Notes: generated by a model from the sequence alone, not told the origin. DNA of 64,000 nt from JBAZLV01 sp964586075 (GCA_964586075.1 CAZPGZ010000001.1:184946-248945), one strand, 5' to 3'. Positions 1-8,535 are shown, counted from the stretch's first letter. Translations and numbers: made by a program.

Positions 1-2
1 TG

Positions 3-464
3 CTTCGGTACGGCTGGTTCACTGAGAACTATACCCTGAATATTCCCGCGATCCTGAAGGCCGGGATACTGTATGGCTGCGCGGGCAATGGCCGTGTTTC
101 CTCTGCTGCGCGGATTGACTGTGCAGAAGCGGCCACTGCTGTCCTGACCCGGCCGGACCAGGCTGGAACGGTGTATGAACTCGCTGGCGACAACGCGCAC
201 ACACACGCGGAATTCGTTGAAGAAATTTCACGCCAGACAGGCAGAGCGATCAGCTATGTCGATCTGACCGAGGCGGAGTACCAGGATACTCTCAAGAAGG
301 CGGGAATGCCGGACAAGATTGCTGCACTAATCGCTGATTTCGACACGGCAGCTTCCAAAGGCGCACTGTACGACGCAGGCCGGGCAATGAGCATGCTGAT
401 CAACAGGCCGACAACGCCGATGTCAGCCTCTATCGCAGCGGCGCTGGGGGGGCAGGATTTTTAA
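3..464 (+). CDS. NmrA/QorB-like NAD(P)H:quinone oxidoreductase, C-terminal part
   Basis: The reading frame is open from the window edge, so the 5' end and the Rossmann nucleotide-binding motif lie outside; 153 residues are visible. The stretches YGWFTENYT, VYELAGD and ASKGALYD followed by RPTTP match the substrate-side half of QorB-type proteins of the NmrA-like SDR family. Members bind NADPH, and some reduce quinones in the cytosol. The gene converges on the methyltransferase gene with a 77-bp gap in which I see no terminator. The family call is good, but the actual substrate cannot be told. Confidence 0.85.
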   Translation, partial: LRYGWFTENYTLNIPAILKAGILYGCAGNGRVSSAARIDCAEAATAVLTRPDQAGTVYELAGDNAHTHAEFVEEISRQTGRAISYVDLTEAEYQDTLKKAGMPDKIAALIADFDTAASKGALYDAGRAMSMLINRPTTPMSASIAAALGGQDF

Positions 465-541
465 ACATTACTGGCGCCAACTCAACAGACGGCAGCGTTT
501 TATGAAACCATTAGGTTGTATTTCGCCCGCGTGATGCTGTA

Positions 542-1186
542 TTACTTTTTTGCCGTGACAACAAATAAGGCGCTTTTCCTTCCGACTTCAGGGTGAATAT
601 TTTGAAGTGCAGTGCTTTCCCCTATTTTCATTCCACGCAGCTCGCTTTCTAATTCATCGGACGAAAAAAAATGAAAGAGTTTGCCTGTTCCGTCATCATA
701 CGTATTCGTTTCTATTTCCTTCCATTCGTGTCTCGGATATGATTCGTCCTCCAGTGACAGCACGCTCATAAACAAGCAGCCATCTTGCTTCAGCACCCGT
801 TTTGCCTGCGTGAGCACCGCTCCTCGTTCTTTTTCGGTCAAACAGTGGAGTGAATTCAGCATGACCACCAGGTCAAATGAATCATTCGGCATGCTCTTCG
901 GAATGGAATCGTGCCTGATAAAGCTGCATTTCCCTCCGGGATTTTCATTTTTATACGACTTTGCCTTTTCGATTGCTTTGACGGAAATGTCGATTCCGGT
1001 GACGTCAAAACCTTCTTTGGTCATAAGAACGGAATAGGCGCCGTCACCGCAACCGAAATCCAGTATTGTTTTAACCGGAACTCTATGGAGAAATTGTTGA
1101 AGCATGCTCCAGAGGGGTTCATAAATCGGCGTGGACTTGCTTTCTTCGTAGTCTTTGTCCCATGGATTTACACTATTCGCTGCCAT
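542..1186 (-). CDS. class I SAM-dependent methyltransferase
   Basis: This 214-residue cytosolic protein has the seven-strand methyltransferase signature. Motif I is DFGCGDGAYS near residue 43, an acidic residue follows in VTGIDIS, and a motif IV-like segment FDLVVMLNSLHCL lies near residue 105. The closest general type is the Methyltransf_25/TehB-like small-molecule methyltransferase. The substrate is unknown. The start is an ATG with a weak AAGG-type site upstream. It lies downstream of cheD on the same strand with a 103-bp gap, and nothing ties the two functionally. Confidence 0.85.
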   Translation of the reverse strand: MAANSVNPWDKDYEESKSTPIYEPLWSMLQQFLHRVPVKTILDFGCGDGAYSVLMTKEGFDVTGIDISVKAIEKAKSYKNENPGGKCSFIRHDSIPKSMPNDSFDLVVMLNSLHCLTEKERGAVLTQAKRVLKQDGCLFMSVLSLEDESYPRHEWKEIETNTYDDGTGKLFHFFSSDELESELRGMKIGESTALQNIHPEVGRKSALFVVTAKK

Positions 1187-1289
1187 ATTTCTGCCTTCTT
1201 TATCCGGCTGTCAATACTTTTTCAAGAAAAAAAGTACCACCATTGCTATCTGCCTGCGGTATTGACGAGGTCCTGGCACAGTCTTCCCG

Positions 1290-1868
1290 CTATTTCAGCT
1301 TGTTTAAATAATCGGCAAGCCCCACGCGGTCATCGCGCTTATCGCGCATTTCATTGACGATTTTTTTTACCCATACATCACCGGTTCCTGCATTCAGAAC
1401 AATCTTTCTCCCCTGCTTTCCGCCCGTGTCCTCTGCTACCAGTTTCAATTTGTATTTATCGATGAGTATGTGCGCCATTTCGATATTTTGCTTCCCTATG
1501 GACTTTGTGGGATAGGCCACCTTGAGCACATCAGCGCCGCCGAAAATTTTCACATCCAGCTCGTGCGGCGCGACGCCCAGAGATTGGATTGTATCGATCA
1601 GCGTTTCGGTGGAACCGGCCACATACTTGAGAGGGTTGTCTTCAGTCGCGGCATTGCACTTTACCGGGCAGTTGTCAACACAGCAGTGATGTGTTTTTTC
1701 CATGGGAAGCTGCGCGTGAGACAACGCGGCAAGACGGCGTCGTTTGCTGTATAAAACAAAAGACAGGCACGAACCCAGAATCGTGGTTATGATAAGCGGT
1801 TTGTCGGTAATGTACGCTTCTCCGGGCATGAGCGTTACATCAGCCTTGTTTTCCAGGTCATGTCTCAT
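1290..1868 (-). CDS. cheD: chemoreceptor glutamine deamidase CheD
   Basis: CheD deamidates glutamines on methyl-accepting chemotaxis proteins and, in several bacteria, partners with CheC. The catalytic residues are in place: T28, C34 (in LGSC) and H51 (in LSHAQLP) keep the spacing of the Thermotoga CheD triad. FGGADVLK is also typical. An unusual cysteine-rich segment, HHCCVDNCPVKC (residues 60-71), follows the catalytic histidine. No cheC or receptor gene is in the window, so this is an isolated chemotaxis gene. It sits 20 bp after the flavodoxin-like gene, measured on the chromosome, on the same strand. Confidence 0.9.
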   Translation of the reverse strand: MRHDLENKADVTLMPGEAYITDKPLIITTILGSCLSFVLYSKRRRLAALSHAQLPMEKTHHCCVDNCPVKCNAATEDNPLKYVAGSTETLIDTIQSLGVAPHELDVKIFGGADVLKVAYPTKSIGKQNIEMAHILIDKYKLKLVAEDTGGKQGRKIVLNAGTGDVWVKKIVNEMRDKRDDRVGLADYLNKLK

Positions 1869-1888
1869 ACGCGTATCCCGCGAAGCGT

Positions 1889-2503
1889 TTATGCTTCGCC
1901 AAGCGGCGGCACAGGGAAGCTATCGCGAACAGAAACAATCGCTTTGCCGAGCCACGCGATTGTCTGTCCAAGATGATTCATGTTGCGCATTGCTTCATCA
2001 TCGCGAAGGACTTCTTCCTTGCCGAGCCCCACCCCCATGTTCCAGTAGATGGAGCCGGGCACGATCATGGAAGACATGAGGAACATGTGGTTGATGCTGT
2101 CGAACACATGCGTGGCACCGCCGCGCCGGACGGCCACGACCGCGGCGCCGATCTTTCCCTTGAGCAGGGCGCCATTGGCCAGCGACACCAATCCCGCCCG
2201 GTCAAGCAGGGCCTTCATTTCGGCAGTCACGTCTGTGAAATAGGTTGGTGAACCGAGAATGATCGCGTCGGCGTCATACATTTTTTCCAGGTATCCGTTC
2301 ATGGAATCCTGCTGTATTACGCACCGCTTGTCCTTCTTTTCAAAACATTTGAAGCAGGCCATGCACCCGCGCACGGGCTGGCCGCCGATTTTCAGGTACT
2401 CCGTGCTCCAACCCGCAGCGTTCAGCGGCTCCAGCACTTTTTTGAGCAAAATTTCCGTGTTGCCGCCTGTTCTCGGGCTGCCGTTTATTGCGATAGCTTT
2501 CAT
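1889..2503 (-). CDS. flavodoxin-fold NADPH-dependent FMN reductase / iron-sulfur flavoprotein-like
   Basis: The protein has 204 residues and begins with the FMN phosphate loop NGSPRTGGNT (residues 7-16). A second FMN-contact motif, GSPTYF, lies near residue 85. Four cysteines at 47, 50, 53 and 61 (CMACFKC, then C) resemble the cluster-binding region of iron-sulfur flavoproteins of anaerobes, so it may carry an [Fe-S] centre as well as FMN. It is a cytosolic electron-transfer or quinone/metal-reducing flavoprotein of unknown partner. A good AAAGGAGG site precedes the ATG. Confidence 0.85.
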   Translation of the reverse strand: MKAIAINGSPRTGGNTEILLKKVLEPLNAAGWSTEYLKIGGQPVRGCMACFKCFEKKDKRCVIQQDSMNGYLEKMYDADAIILGSPTYFTDVTAEMKALLDRAGLVSLANGALLKGKIGAAVVAVRRGGATHVFDSINHMFLMSSMIVPGSIYWNMGVGLGKEEVLRDDEAMRNMNHLGQTIAWLGKAIVSVRDSFPVPPLGEA

Positions 2504-2538
2504 TCAAGCCTCCTTTTGTCAGGGTGCATACTGACTTC

Positions 2539-2561
2539 GGGACCCGCCATTGCCGGGTCCC
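2539..2561. repeat. perfect 8-bp inverted repeat between tautomerase and flavodoxin genes
   Basis: GGGACCCG and CGGGTCCC flank a 7-base loop. No T-run follows on either strand, so it is not a clear terminator. As RNA it would be a stable intercistronic hairpin. Confidence 0.5.
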
Positions 2562-2596
2562 GGCGGTCCCATGATGATCCGCTTGTTTGCTCCCGT

Positions 2597-2829
2597 CTAT
2601 TGTAATGGATTATATCCGGGCTTCTTATAAAGCTTCTCCTGGTTATTCAGGATATCCGGTTTATACACTTTTTCCACCCAGTCTTCCGGTTTGATTTCTT
2701 CAACAGCCACGGAAACGGATTTCTCTTCACACTTGGCTATTGCCACAACATCTTTCACGATTGTTTCGACAAGCTGAGTCTTCTGCTGCTCCGATCTTCC
2801 GGGATACAGCTTACAATAATGTGGGGCAT
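2597..2829 (-). pseudogene. 4-oxalocrotonate tautomerase-family protein (PptA-like), frameshifted
   Basis: A strong AGGAGG site precedes an ATG at 2829 that opens with MPHIIV, the expected start with catalytic Pro2. The rest of the family sequence (KLYPGRSEQQKTQLVETIV through KKPGYNP at the end) is in the next frame. Adding one A-T pair at 2811-2813 (GTAAGC read as GTAAAGC) restores one reading frame of about 78 residues that matches PptA/YdcE-type tautomerases from end to end. So either the gene has a one-base deletion or the assembly does. The start lies 23 bp from the QueG-like gene, suggesting one operon. Confidence 0.75.
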
Positions 2830-2852
2830 CGCTACCTCCTTTGTTTTTCTCT

Positions 2853-3878
2853 TTAAATGCCGAGCTTCCTGCGGGCCCAGTCCGCCATGCTTTTGATTTT
2901 TGGATCCCGGTCCTGACACGCCTGCCTGATATAGGGATGGTACCTGGAATCATTGCTGTTTGCCATTGCGCGTATCGCGTTGGACTTCCAGAGCCAGATG
3001 CTTTCTTTGCCGATGTACCAAAATCTTGGTTGAATTGTCTCAAGGTACCTTTGTTCATCCATTTCTGCAATCTTGTCCGGAGTTAACAGTCCCGTGAGGG
3101 AATTCAACCTTGGAAACTCCTGTTCTTCTTTCCATAACCCTCTGTTTTTGGGACACACATCCTGGCACACATCACAACCGTATAGCCAGGTCCCCATTTG
3201 CTCCCGCACCTGTTCTTCAGGAAGATCAGTGGAAAAAAAGGACTGCTGCGCTATGCATAATCCCCTGTCCATTGCGTAGGGACCTGCCATTGCTCGCGTG
3301 GGACAGGCATCAATGCACGTGGTGCAGTTCGGCGGGCACGCGGAGCTGACTTCCTGCGGACCGTCATAGTCCAGCTCGGCGCTCACTGTCCAGGTATCGA
3401 CAGTGACCCATGACCCGTACCGTGTATAGAGAAAATTATTCTTCCCAAAATGTCCCAGGCCTGCTTTCACCGCCGCCAATCTGGCTGCGGTCGAGTCCTT
3501 AAAACACTGCATTCCTTTGCCTTGAATATATTCTTCGAATAAGGCGGCGCTTTTGTAGCCTTCTGTGTATGGCAATCTGCGGTCAAACAAATACAATTTT
3601 CCAAAGTACCTGTCCGCGTCAGCCGGGATTTTGTATTTATTATAGCGTCGTACACAGACAACGATTGACTTCGCCCATGCTTCTTTTTTCTCGGGTGATC
3701 CCAGCGCGTAGAGTTGTTCGTATAAATGGCGCGATTGCGGAAACCGTTCCACCCGTTTATCGAGAAACGCTGTGTACTCGCTCAAGGAATCTGCCGGAAT
3801 AATCCCGCATAAATCATAGCCAAGCGCATATGCCTTTTCTTTTATATCGGTAGTGGTATCAGATTTTTTCAAGGGCAT
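2853..3878 (-). CDS. QueG-like 4Fe-4S double-cluster oxidoreductase with C-terminal HEAT-like repeat
   Basis: About 342 residues. Two cluster motifs are clear: CPPNCTTCIDACP near residue 195 and CDVCQDVCP near residue 245. A helical segment with repeated Arg/Ala-rich helices ends the protein, as in epoxyqueuosine reductase. The N-terminal half fits the DUF1730/cobalamin-binding region of that family. True QueG completes queuosine in tRNA; anaerobes also carry paralogues of unknown substrate, and this one may be such a paralogue. The ATG at 3878 directly abuts AAGGAG. A TTG two codons further in (3870-3872) has ideal spacing and may be the real start. Confidence 0.75.
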   Translation of the reverse strand: MPLKKSDTTTDIKEKAYALGYDLCGIIPADSLSEYTAFLDKRVERFPQSRHLYEQLYALGSPEKKEAWAKSIVVCVRRYNKYKIPADADRYFGKLYLFDRRLPYTEGYKSAALFEEYIQGKGMQCFKDSTAARLAAVKAGLGHFGKNNFLYTRYGSWVTVDTWTVSAELDYDGPQEVSSACPPNCTTCIDACPTRAMAGPYAMDRGLCIAQQSFFSTDLPEEQVREQMGTWLYGCDVCQDVCPKNRGLWKEEQEFPRLNSLTGLLTPDKIAEMDEQRYLETIQPRFWYIGKESIWLWKSNAIRAMANSNDSRYHPYIRQACQDRDPKIKSMADWARRKLGI

Positions 3879-4013
3879 CTCCTTGGAGGATACAGGCAAT
3901 TCAAATGCAATATTCTAAATGTTCTTCAGTATTGCCTGAATTCAAAACAATTATTTTGCTCACCAGATCCTGTTGTGTACAAACTGCAGGATAGCCAGGT
4001 ACGACTTTTAAAA

Positions 4014-4571
4014 TCATTCAAATCTCTTTCCGTCTTTCCATGCTTCACCGATTTTTTTTCCAAAACTCCAGTAGGTATTGTCCATCATGGTCAGCAGGAA
4101 CGCTCCCGCTTTTTCGTAGCTGAAATTATGATCAATCATGTATTTTGAGTCAGCATAGGCACCGACGATTTCGCCCACAAAAAGTGTATGCGTGGGAAAG
4201 TCCATTTTCTGAACCAGTTTGCATTCCAGAGATAAGGGACATTCCTCGATAAGCGGCGCTTTTTTAAGACTTTCATACCGCGCGGTATAAAGATGCGACT
4301 TGTCTTTTACGGCTCCTGACACAATGCCGACGTAGTCCGTTTTCTTTAGGTCGCTTGAAGACGGGAAGTTAACACTGAACTCACCACTCTCGGTTATCCC
4401 TTTCCACGTGTGGTGTTTATTGCCTATTCCGATTCCGATCATTGGAGGATTGCCATTCACTCTCGTGATCCAGCCTACTGCCATGTAGTTTTCTTTCCCA
4501 TCGCATAGAGTACCCACAATACATACCGGCATGGGAATAAATATATTATTCCCGATTTTTTCTTTTGTCAT
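4014..4571 (-). CDS. flavin reductase domain protein (flavoredoxin-like)
   Basis: The 185-residue protein matches the flavin-reductase-like FMN-binding split-barrel family. It opens with MPVCIVGT and AVGWITRVNGNPPMIGIGI, then has GEFSVNFPS and a closing section YEKAGAFLL. Such proteins bind FMN tightly and pass electrons in anaerobes, or supply reduced flavin to a monooxygenase. A GAAGGAGG site precedes the ATG. Upstream (4655-4680) the hexamer TAGTTA is repeated 11 bp apart, which could be an operator, but I have no regulator to link to it. Confidence 0.85.
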   Translation of the reverse strand: MTKEKIGNNIFIPMPVCIVGTLCDGKENYMAVGWITRVNGNPPMIGIGIGNKHHTWKGITESGEFSVNFPSSSDLKKTDYVGIVSGAVKDKSHLYTARYESLKKAPLIEECPLSLECKLVQKMDFPTHTLFVGEIVGAYADSKYMIDHNFSYEKAGAFLLTMMDNTYWSFGKKIGEAWKDGKRFE

Positions 4572-4816
4572 ATCGGCCTCCTTCCGTTCCTGCGGTTTGG
4601 ACTGAGTTTTTCTTTGCTGTTGAGTGACCGTATCATCTCATAATACATTTTGTCAAGTAGTTACAAAATAGTTAGACAGTTTCAGGAAGGTTACTATAAC
4701 AAGACCATTTGCAGAATTAGCATCTAGAGTTTTATTTTGTTTTGTCAGTTCAAATATTATTCCTCAGCTCCAAATACCCCGGACAACATGCTACTTCCAG
4801 CAATCTCTTGTAGATA

Positions 4817-5032
4817 TTAAGCCTGAACCTGAAAAATATCGTAATCCTTGGCAAAGTGTTTTGCAAGCGGCTGGTAGTGATAAAGACCGGTCGATCCGGA
4901 CACCACGATGAGCACCCGCCCTTTTCCGCTCTCGGGCAAATATTCTTTCTGCTCAGGCAGAGGCGTTTCTGCATAAGCATTGTTCAACAATACAAAAATC
5001 AGGACAACGATTAGCCGGCACATTGTTTTCAT
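4817..5032 (-). CDS. short secreted protein, probable remnant of an alpha/beta hydrolase
   Basis: The 71-residue product starts with a signal peptide (MKTMCRLIVVLIFVLLNNAYA). It continues with GRVLIVVSGSTGLYHYQPLA, which looks like the first strand and oxyanion-loop region of a dienelactone-hydrolase-type fold, and stops there. Past the TAA the same frame stays open for 19 more codons to 4757. No catalytic nucleophile is present. It reads as a truncated gene, and it lies beside the disrupted tRNA-islet boundary, a likely site of rearrangement. The hydrolase assignment is tentative. Confidence 0.45.
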   Translation of the reverse strand: MKTMCRLIVVLIFVLLNNAYAETPLPEQKEYLPESGKGRVLIVVSGSTGLYHYQPLAKHFAKDYDIFQVQA

Positions 5033-5154
5033 GTATACTTTCTCCTTCCTGTGATCTGAATTTTTATTGTTTAATCATTGCCTTAATGGTAAGTCAAGCG
5101 AAGAATCAATGTCGATAAAGGCAGGACGCTGACTACGCATACCTGCTGTTTCGG

Positions 5155-5339
5155 TTTGGAGAATGGCTTCTCTAAAAGTGCGAATAGATTTTATAAAGTC
5201 TCGATGCAATCGAAAGAACAGAAAAATACCCCCACTGCACTCACCAACTGCATAAAACTATCCAAAAATAAAAAAGAGCCAGCAGAATCTGCCGGCTCTT
5301 TGATTTCAATGGTGGGCGCTACTGGGATTGAAGCAGTGG
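5155..5339. repeat. left copy of tRNA-Val 3'-end repeat (putative attachment site)
   Basis: Positions 5270-5339 repeat 8504-8573 almost exactly: about 70 bp with one mismatch plus one base in an A-run. The repeat covers the tRNA-Val terminator hairpin, the encoded CCA and about 25 bases of the acceptor and T-arm. Further out, 5155-5269 is a diverged copy of about 8370-8503 (shared TTGGAGAA and AAAGTGCGAA). The tRNA part stops inside the T-arm, so this copy is not a functional tRNA. Confidence 0.8.
5269..5299 (-). terminator. duplicated tRNA-Val terminator hairpin
   Basis: The stem is AGAGCC/GGCTCT plus GCAG/CTGC, with a run of T on the minus strand (5269-5274). It is the second copy of the terminator at 8504-8535. 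Here it has no intact tRNA upstream. Confidence 0.6.
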
Positions 5340-5373
5340 ACTTTGAAAATTACATTTCCAATGACAAATAGGC

Positions 5374-5402
5374 TTGACATCGAATTTAAAGAACAGTATT
5401 CT
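5374..5402 (+). promoter_or_regulatory. sigma-70 promoter of the TetR regulator gene
   Basis: TTGACA (5374-5379) and TATTCT (5397-5402) are 17 bp apart. The expected start site near 5409 falls inside the first operator palindrome, which fits autorepression. Confidence 0.8.
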
Positions 5403-5403
5403 A

Positions 5404-5431
5404 TAACGCGTTAAGCATTATTAACGCGTTA
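5404..5431. promoter_or_regulatory. double TetR-type operator
   Basis: The perfect palindrome TAACGCGTTA occurs twice, at 5404-5413 and 5422-5431, 18 bp centre to centre. The pair begins 2 bases after the -10 box and ends 3 bases before the regulator start codon. Binding by the adjacent TetR protein is inferred from position and symmetry. Confidence 0.75.
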
Positions 5432-5434
5432 GAT

Positions 5435-6046
5435 ATGAATATCAAAGAACGTCGCCTTCTACATAAGAAGCTCTTCCGAGAAGAAATACTTGCTGCAGCG
5501 AGGGAATTATTTGCGCAGGAAGGATACCGTGGCTTCTCTATGCGTAAACTGGCTACTATGATTGAGCATTCCCCCACGGCCATTTATCTCTACTTTCATG
5601 ATAAAGATGACCTGCTATACAATATTTGCGAAGATCTCTATTTGTCGTTTCTCAACAAGATCATTGAAATTCGCGAATCCGAACCAAATCCACGAGAAGC
5701 ACTTCGATTAGTTCTCCACGAATATATTGTTTCCGGTTTGTCTAAACCAGATCATTACAAAGTGGTTTTTTTTAGCAACCCGACAGTATATGGTACGCCG
5801 GATGATTTTATGAAAAAAGACACAATGGGCCGGCGCGTATATCTTTGTTTTCGAGAATTAGTAGCCGAATGCATGCAGCGAGGCATTCTGATCGGGAGTG
5901 ATCCAGAGGTGCTTACCCAGGTATTCTGGTCTGCTGTACATGGTCTGGTTACGGCTATTATTTTTACCAAAGACTTTCCCCTCTCGAACACCAATATCCT
6001 AGCAGAGACAATGGTAGATGGCCTCTTAACAGGTCATGGAGCATAA
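5435..6046 (+). CDS. TetR/AcrR family transcriptional repressor
   Basis: The 203-residue protein has an N-terminal helix-turn-helix (ILAAARELFAQEGYRGFSMRK, then TAIYLYFHDKDDLL, residues 18-65) followed by a variable all-helical ligand domain. It probably represses its own promoter and the downstream cyclase gene, since a double palindrome overlaps the only promoter seen and the next gene starts 51 bp later on the same strand. There is no Shine-Dalgarno sequence. With a start site near 5409 the leader would be only about 25 bases, mostly operator. The ligand is unknown; an isoprenoid or membrane stressor is a guess. Confidence 0.9.
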   Translation: MNIKERRLLHKKLFREEILAAARELFAQEGYRGFSMRKLATMIEHSPTAIYLYFHDKDDLLYNICEDLYLSFLNKIIEIRESEPNPREALRLVLHEYIVSGLSKPDHYKVVFFSNPTVYGTPDDFMKKDTMGRRVYLCFRELVAECMQRGILIGSDPEVLTQVFWSAVHGLVTAIIFTKDFPLSNTNILAETMVDGLLTGHGA

Positions 6047-6097
6047 CATGGCGGCACCAAATAAAATCACAGTAAAGCAATATTTGAGGTTTGGTTT

Positions 6098-8239
6098 ATG
6101 GGTAAGAAAAAGAGACATTTATATGTCATTGCTGGCGGAAAATCAGGCAGTCAAATCAGCAGCGAAAAGTTCAACTTTATTCCCTGCGCCGCGGTGCTTG
6201 AGGAAGCATCCACTCTATTGTCCTCACTCCAGAAAGAAGACGGTCACTGGGTATTCGAACTAGAAGCAGATGTAACAATTCCTGCAGAATATGTCATGCT
6301 GCAACGTTTTCTCGGGCGTCCGATAAATGATGATATACGGGAGCGGTTGACATTATATTTACTTGATAGACAGTTACCGGACGGAGGTTGGCCGCTCTAT
6401 GCCGTTGATGGTAATGCCGACCTGAGCGCATCGGTAAAAGCATACTTTGCTCTCAAAATTCTTGGTCATAATAAAAACGAGTCTTGCATGATTAAAGCTC
6501 GGCAGGTGATTTTGGCTCTTGGAGGGGCTGAATGTAGCAATGTTTTTACCAGAATCGCGTTGGCAATTTTTGGACAAGTTCCGTGGCACACACCACCAGT
6601 CATGCCGGTGGAAATAATTCTGCTTCCCCGTTGGTTTTTTTTTCATCTCGGCAAAGTCGCCTACTGGTCGCGTACTGTAATAGCTCCTCTTTTAATCCTC
6701 TATGCACAAAAACCAATTTGCAGCCTACGCCCAGAAGAATGCATAACTGAACTCTTTATAGCTCGCCCGGAAACTCTTTTTAATATAGACAGATTTCGAC
6801 CGCGAGCATGGCGAAAAAATTTTTTCATAGCTTTCGACCGGATACTAAAAGACTCCGTTCACCTTATCCCTGCATTTATAAATAGAAGAGCGCAGAAAAA
6901 AGCCGAGCTCTGGACGCGCGAACGCATGCAGGGCGAGGGCGGTATCGGGGCAATATTTCCCGCGATGGCTTATGCTGTCATGGCACTGAAAGTTCTAGGA
7001 TGCAAAAATGACGATGCGGACTTTATGCGCGGAATAACGGCAATCGATGATTTGCTAATGCATCGAATACCGAATAAAAACGGCCCTTCTGACAACGGAA
7101 TCCTAGGATATTGTTTAAGTCGATCATCCGCAGCACCAGAAATATTTCCCCGCAATAACGCTGCAACTTCGCGCAGTGAAGCAGTAACACTTTGCCAACC
7201 CTGCTCCTCGCCTGTTTGGGATACCTGTATGAGTCTTACCGCCTTGATGGAGTCTGGTTTCGCCCAAAAGTCATTTTCAGAAGATAAAACCATGCGATGG
7301 CTTTTCGACCGGCAGATTACTGCTCCCGGTGACTGGGCGACATATTCTCCCAGACTTGAAGGTGGTGGTTGGGCCTTTCAATATGAAAATACCCGTTATC
7401 CTGATCTGGATGATACCTCAAAAGTATTGATGAGCCTTTTTCGAGCCAATGCCCTAAAGCATGAACAATATCAAGACAAGATCAATCGTGCAGTTATGTG
7501 GGTGATCGGCATGCAAAACTCTGATGGAGGTTGGGGCGCCTTTGATAAAGACAACAACCGTCTGTATTTAAACGACATCCCATTTGCCGACCATGGGGCG
7601 CTTCTTGATCCGAGCACCTCAGATGTGACTGGCAGGTGTATCGAGATGCTGGGGATGTTAGGATACGGTAAAGCTTTTTCTCCCATTGCACGCGGAATCA
7701 ACTTTCTGCGCAACAACCAGGAAAAATTCGGTGGTTGGTTTGGTCGCTGGGGAGTGAATTATATATACGGAACGTGGTCTGTACTATCGGGGCTTAAGCA
7801 GGCCGGTGAGGATATGCGGCAATCTTACGTTAAAAAGGCAGTTACATGGCTCATGCATCATCAGAATCAGGATGGCGGATGGGGAGAAAGCTGTGCAAGT
7901 TACGACAATCCATCGTTGGCAGGCATGGGTGCAAGCACGGCGTCTCAAACCGCATGGGCATTATTGGCACTTATGGCAGCGGGTGAGGTTGATAGTTCTT
8001 CTGTGCAACGAGGTGTAGAATATCTCGTAAAACATTTCACTCCTCATGTCGGTTGGGAAGAACCATATTTTACAGGCACAGGATTTCCACGAGTGTTTTA
8101 TCTGCGCTACCACGGCTACAGTCTTTATTTTCCTATTTGGGCTTTAGGGGTATATCATCGCAAAAAAAATGGTTTAGATACCGTGCAGGAAAGTGTCCAA
8201 GGCAAGGGAAGCAGCGTAAAAATGAGCATCGGTTGTTGA
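6098..8239 (+). CDS. shc: squalene-hopene cyclase
   Basis: This enzyme folds squalene into hopene, the base of hopanoid membrane lipids, and acts as a monotopic membrane protein. The protonating motif DLDDT (DxDD type) is at residues 436-439. Several QW repeats are visible (QLPDGGWP, MQNSDGGWGAFD, HQNQDGGWGE). GQVPWHTPPVMPVEIILLP is a typical cyclase segment. At 713 residues it is longer than the roughly 630-residue Alicyclobacillus enzyme. The start has a weak GAGG site 9 bases upstream. No squalene synthase or other hpn genes lie nearby. The gene is visibly richer in A+T than rlmI next to it, which fits transfer with its repeat-flanked islet. Confidence 0.93.
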   Translation: MGKKKRHLYVIAGGKSGSQISSEKFNFIPCAAVLEEASTLLSSLQKEDGHWVFELEADVTIPAEYVMLQRFLGRPINDDIRERLTLYLLDRQLPDGGWPLYAVDGNADLSASVKAYFALKILGHNKNESCMIKARQVILALGGAECSNVFTRIALAIFGQVPWHTPPVMPVEIILLPRWFFFHLGKVAYWSRTVIAPLLILYAQKPICSLRPEECITELFIARPETLFNIDRFRPRAWRKNFFIAFDRILKDSVHLIPAFINRRAQKKAELWTRERMQGEGGIGAIFPAMAYAVMALKVLGCKNDDADFMRGITAIDDLLMHRIPNKNGPSDNGILGYCLSRSSAAPEIFPRNNAATSRSEAVTLCQPCSSPVWDTCMSLTALMESGFAQKSFSEDKTMRWLFDRQITAPGDWATYSPRLEGGGWAFQYENTRYPDLDDTSKVLMSLFRANALKHEQYQDKINRAVMWVIGMQNSDGGWGAFDKDNNRLYLNDIPFADHGALLDPSTSDVTGRCIEMLGMLGYGKAFSPIARGINFLRNNQEKFGGWFGRWGVNYIYGTWSVLSGLKQAGEDMRQSYVKKAVTWLMHHQNQDGGWGESCASYDNPSLAGMGASTASQTAWALLALMAAGEVDSSSVQRGVEYLVKHFTPHVGWEEPYFTGTGFPRVFYLRYHGYSLYFPIWALGVYHRKKNGLDTVQESVQGKGSSVKMSIGC

Positions 8240-8503
8240 GTCAAGAGATAAGAATTAAAAAACTGAAATTTCCTTTTAGACTTTATCTTCATTTATATCA
8301 CAACTTGAAATCACATCCGCTTCAACTATCGCTTGATCAACATATACATGCTGTTTATCGCGGTTCGGCTTGAAGATTGGAGAACGGTATTTCCGAAAGT
8401 GCGAACAGCTTGTGCAAATTCTCGGTGCTATGCACAAACGATAAAACCGAAAAACAGGAAGGTTGCTCTTTCTTATTAACTGTACAAAAACTGACACACG
8501 AAA
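8240..8503. other. A+T-rich non-coding stretch after shc
   Basis: No convincing gene or terminator for shc was seen. Its right part (8370-8503) is a diverged copy of 5155-5269. Short open frames here are products of that repeat and show no protein character. Confidence 0.5.
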
Positions 8504-8535
8504 TAAAAAAAGAGCCAGCAGAATCTGCCGGCTCT
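8504..8535 (-). terminator. intrinsic terminator of tRNA-Val
   Basis: The hairpin AGAGCC.GCAG / CTGC.GGCTCT (8511-8535) is followed on the minus strand by seven T. It starts 11 bases after the tRNA CCA end. Confidence 0.85.

Noticed and set aside
5156..5371. 71-residue open frame
   Set aside because: It lies in the tRNA-terminator repeat; the similar frame at 8377-8589 reads through the same repeat, so the likeness is from DNA duplication, not protein conservation.
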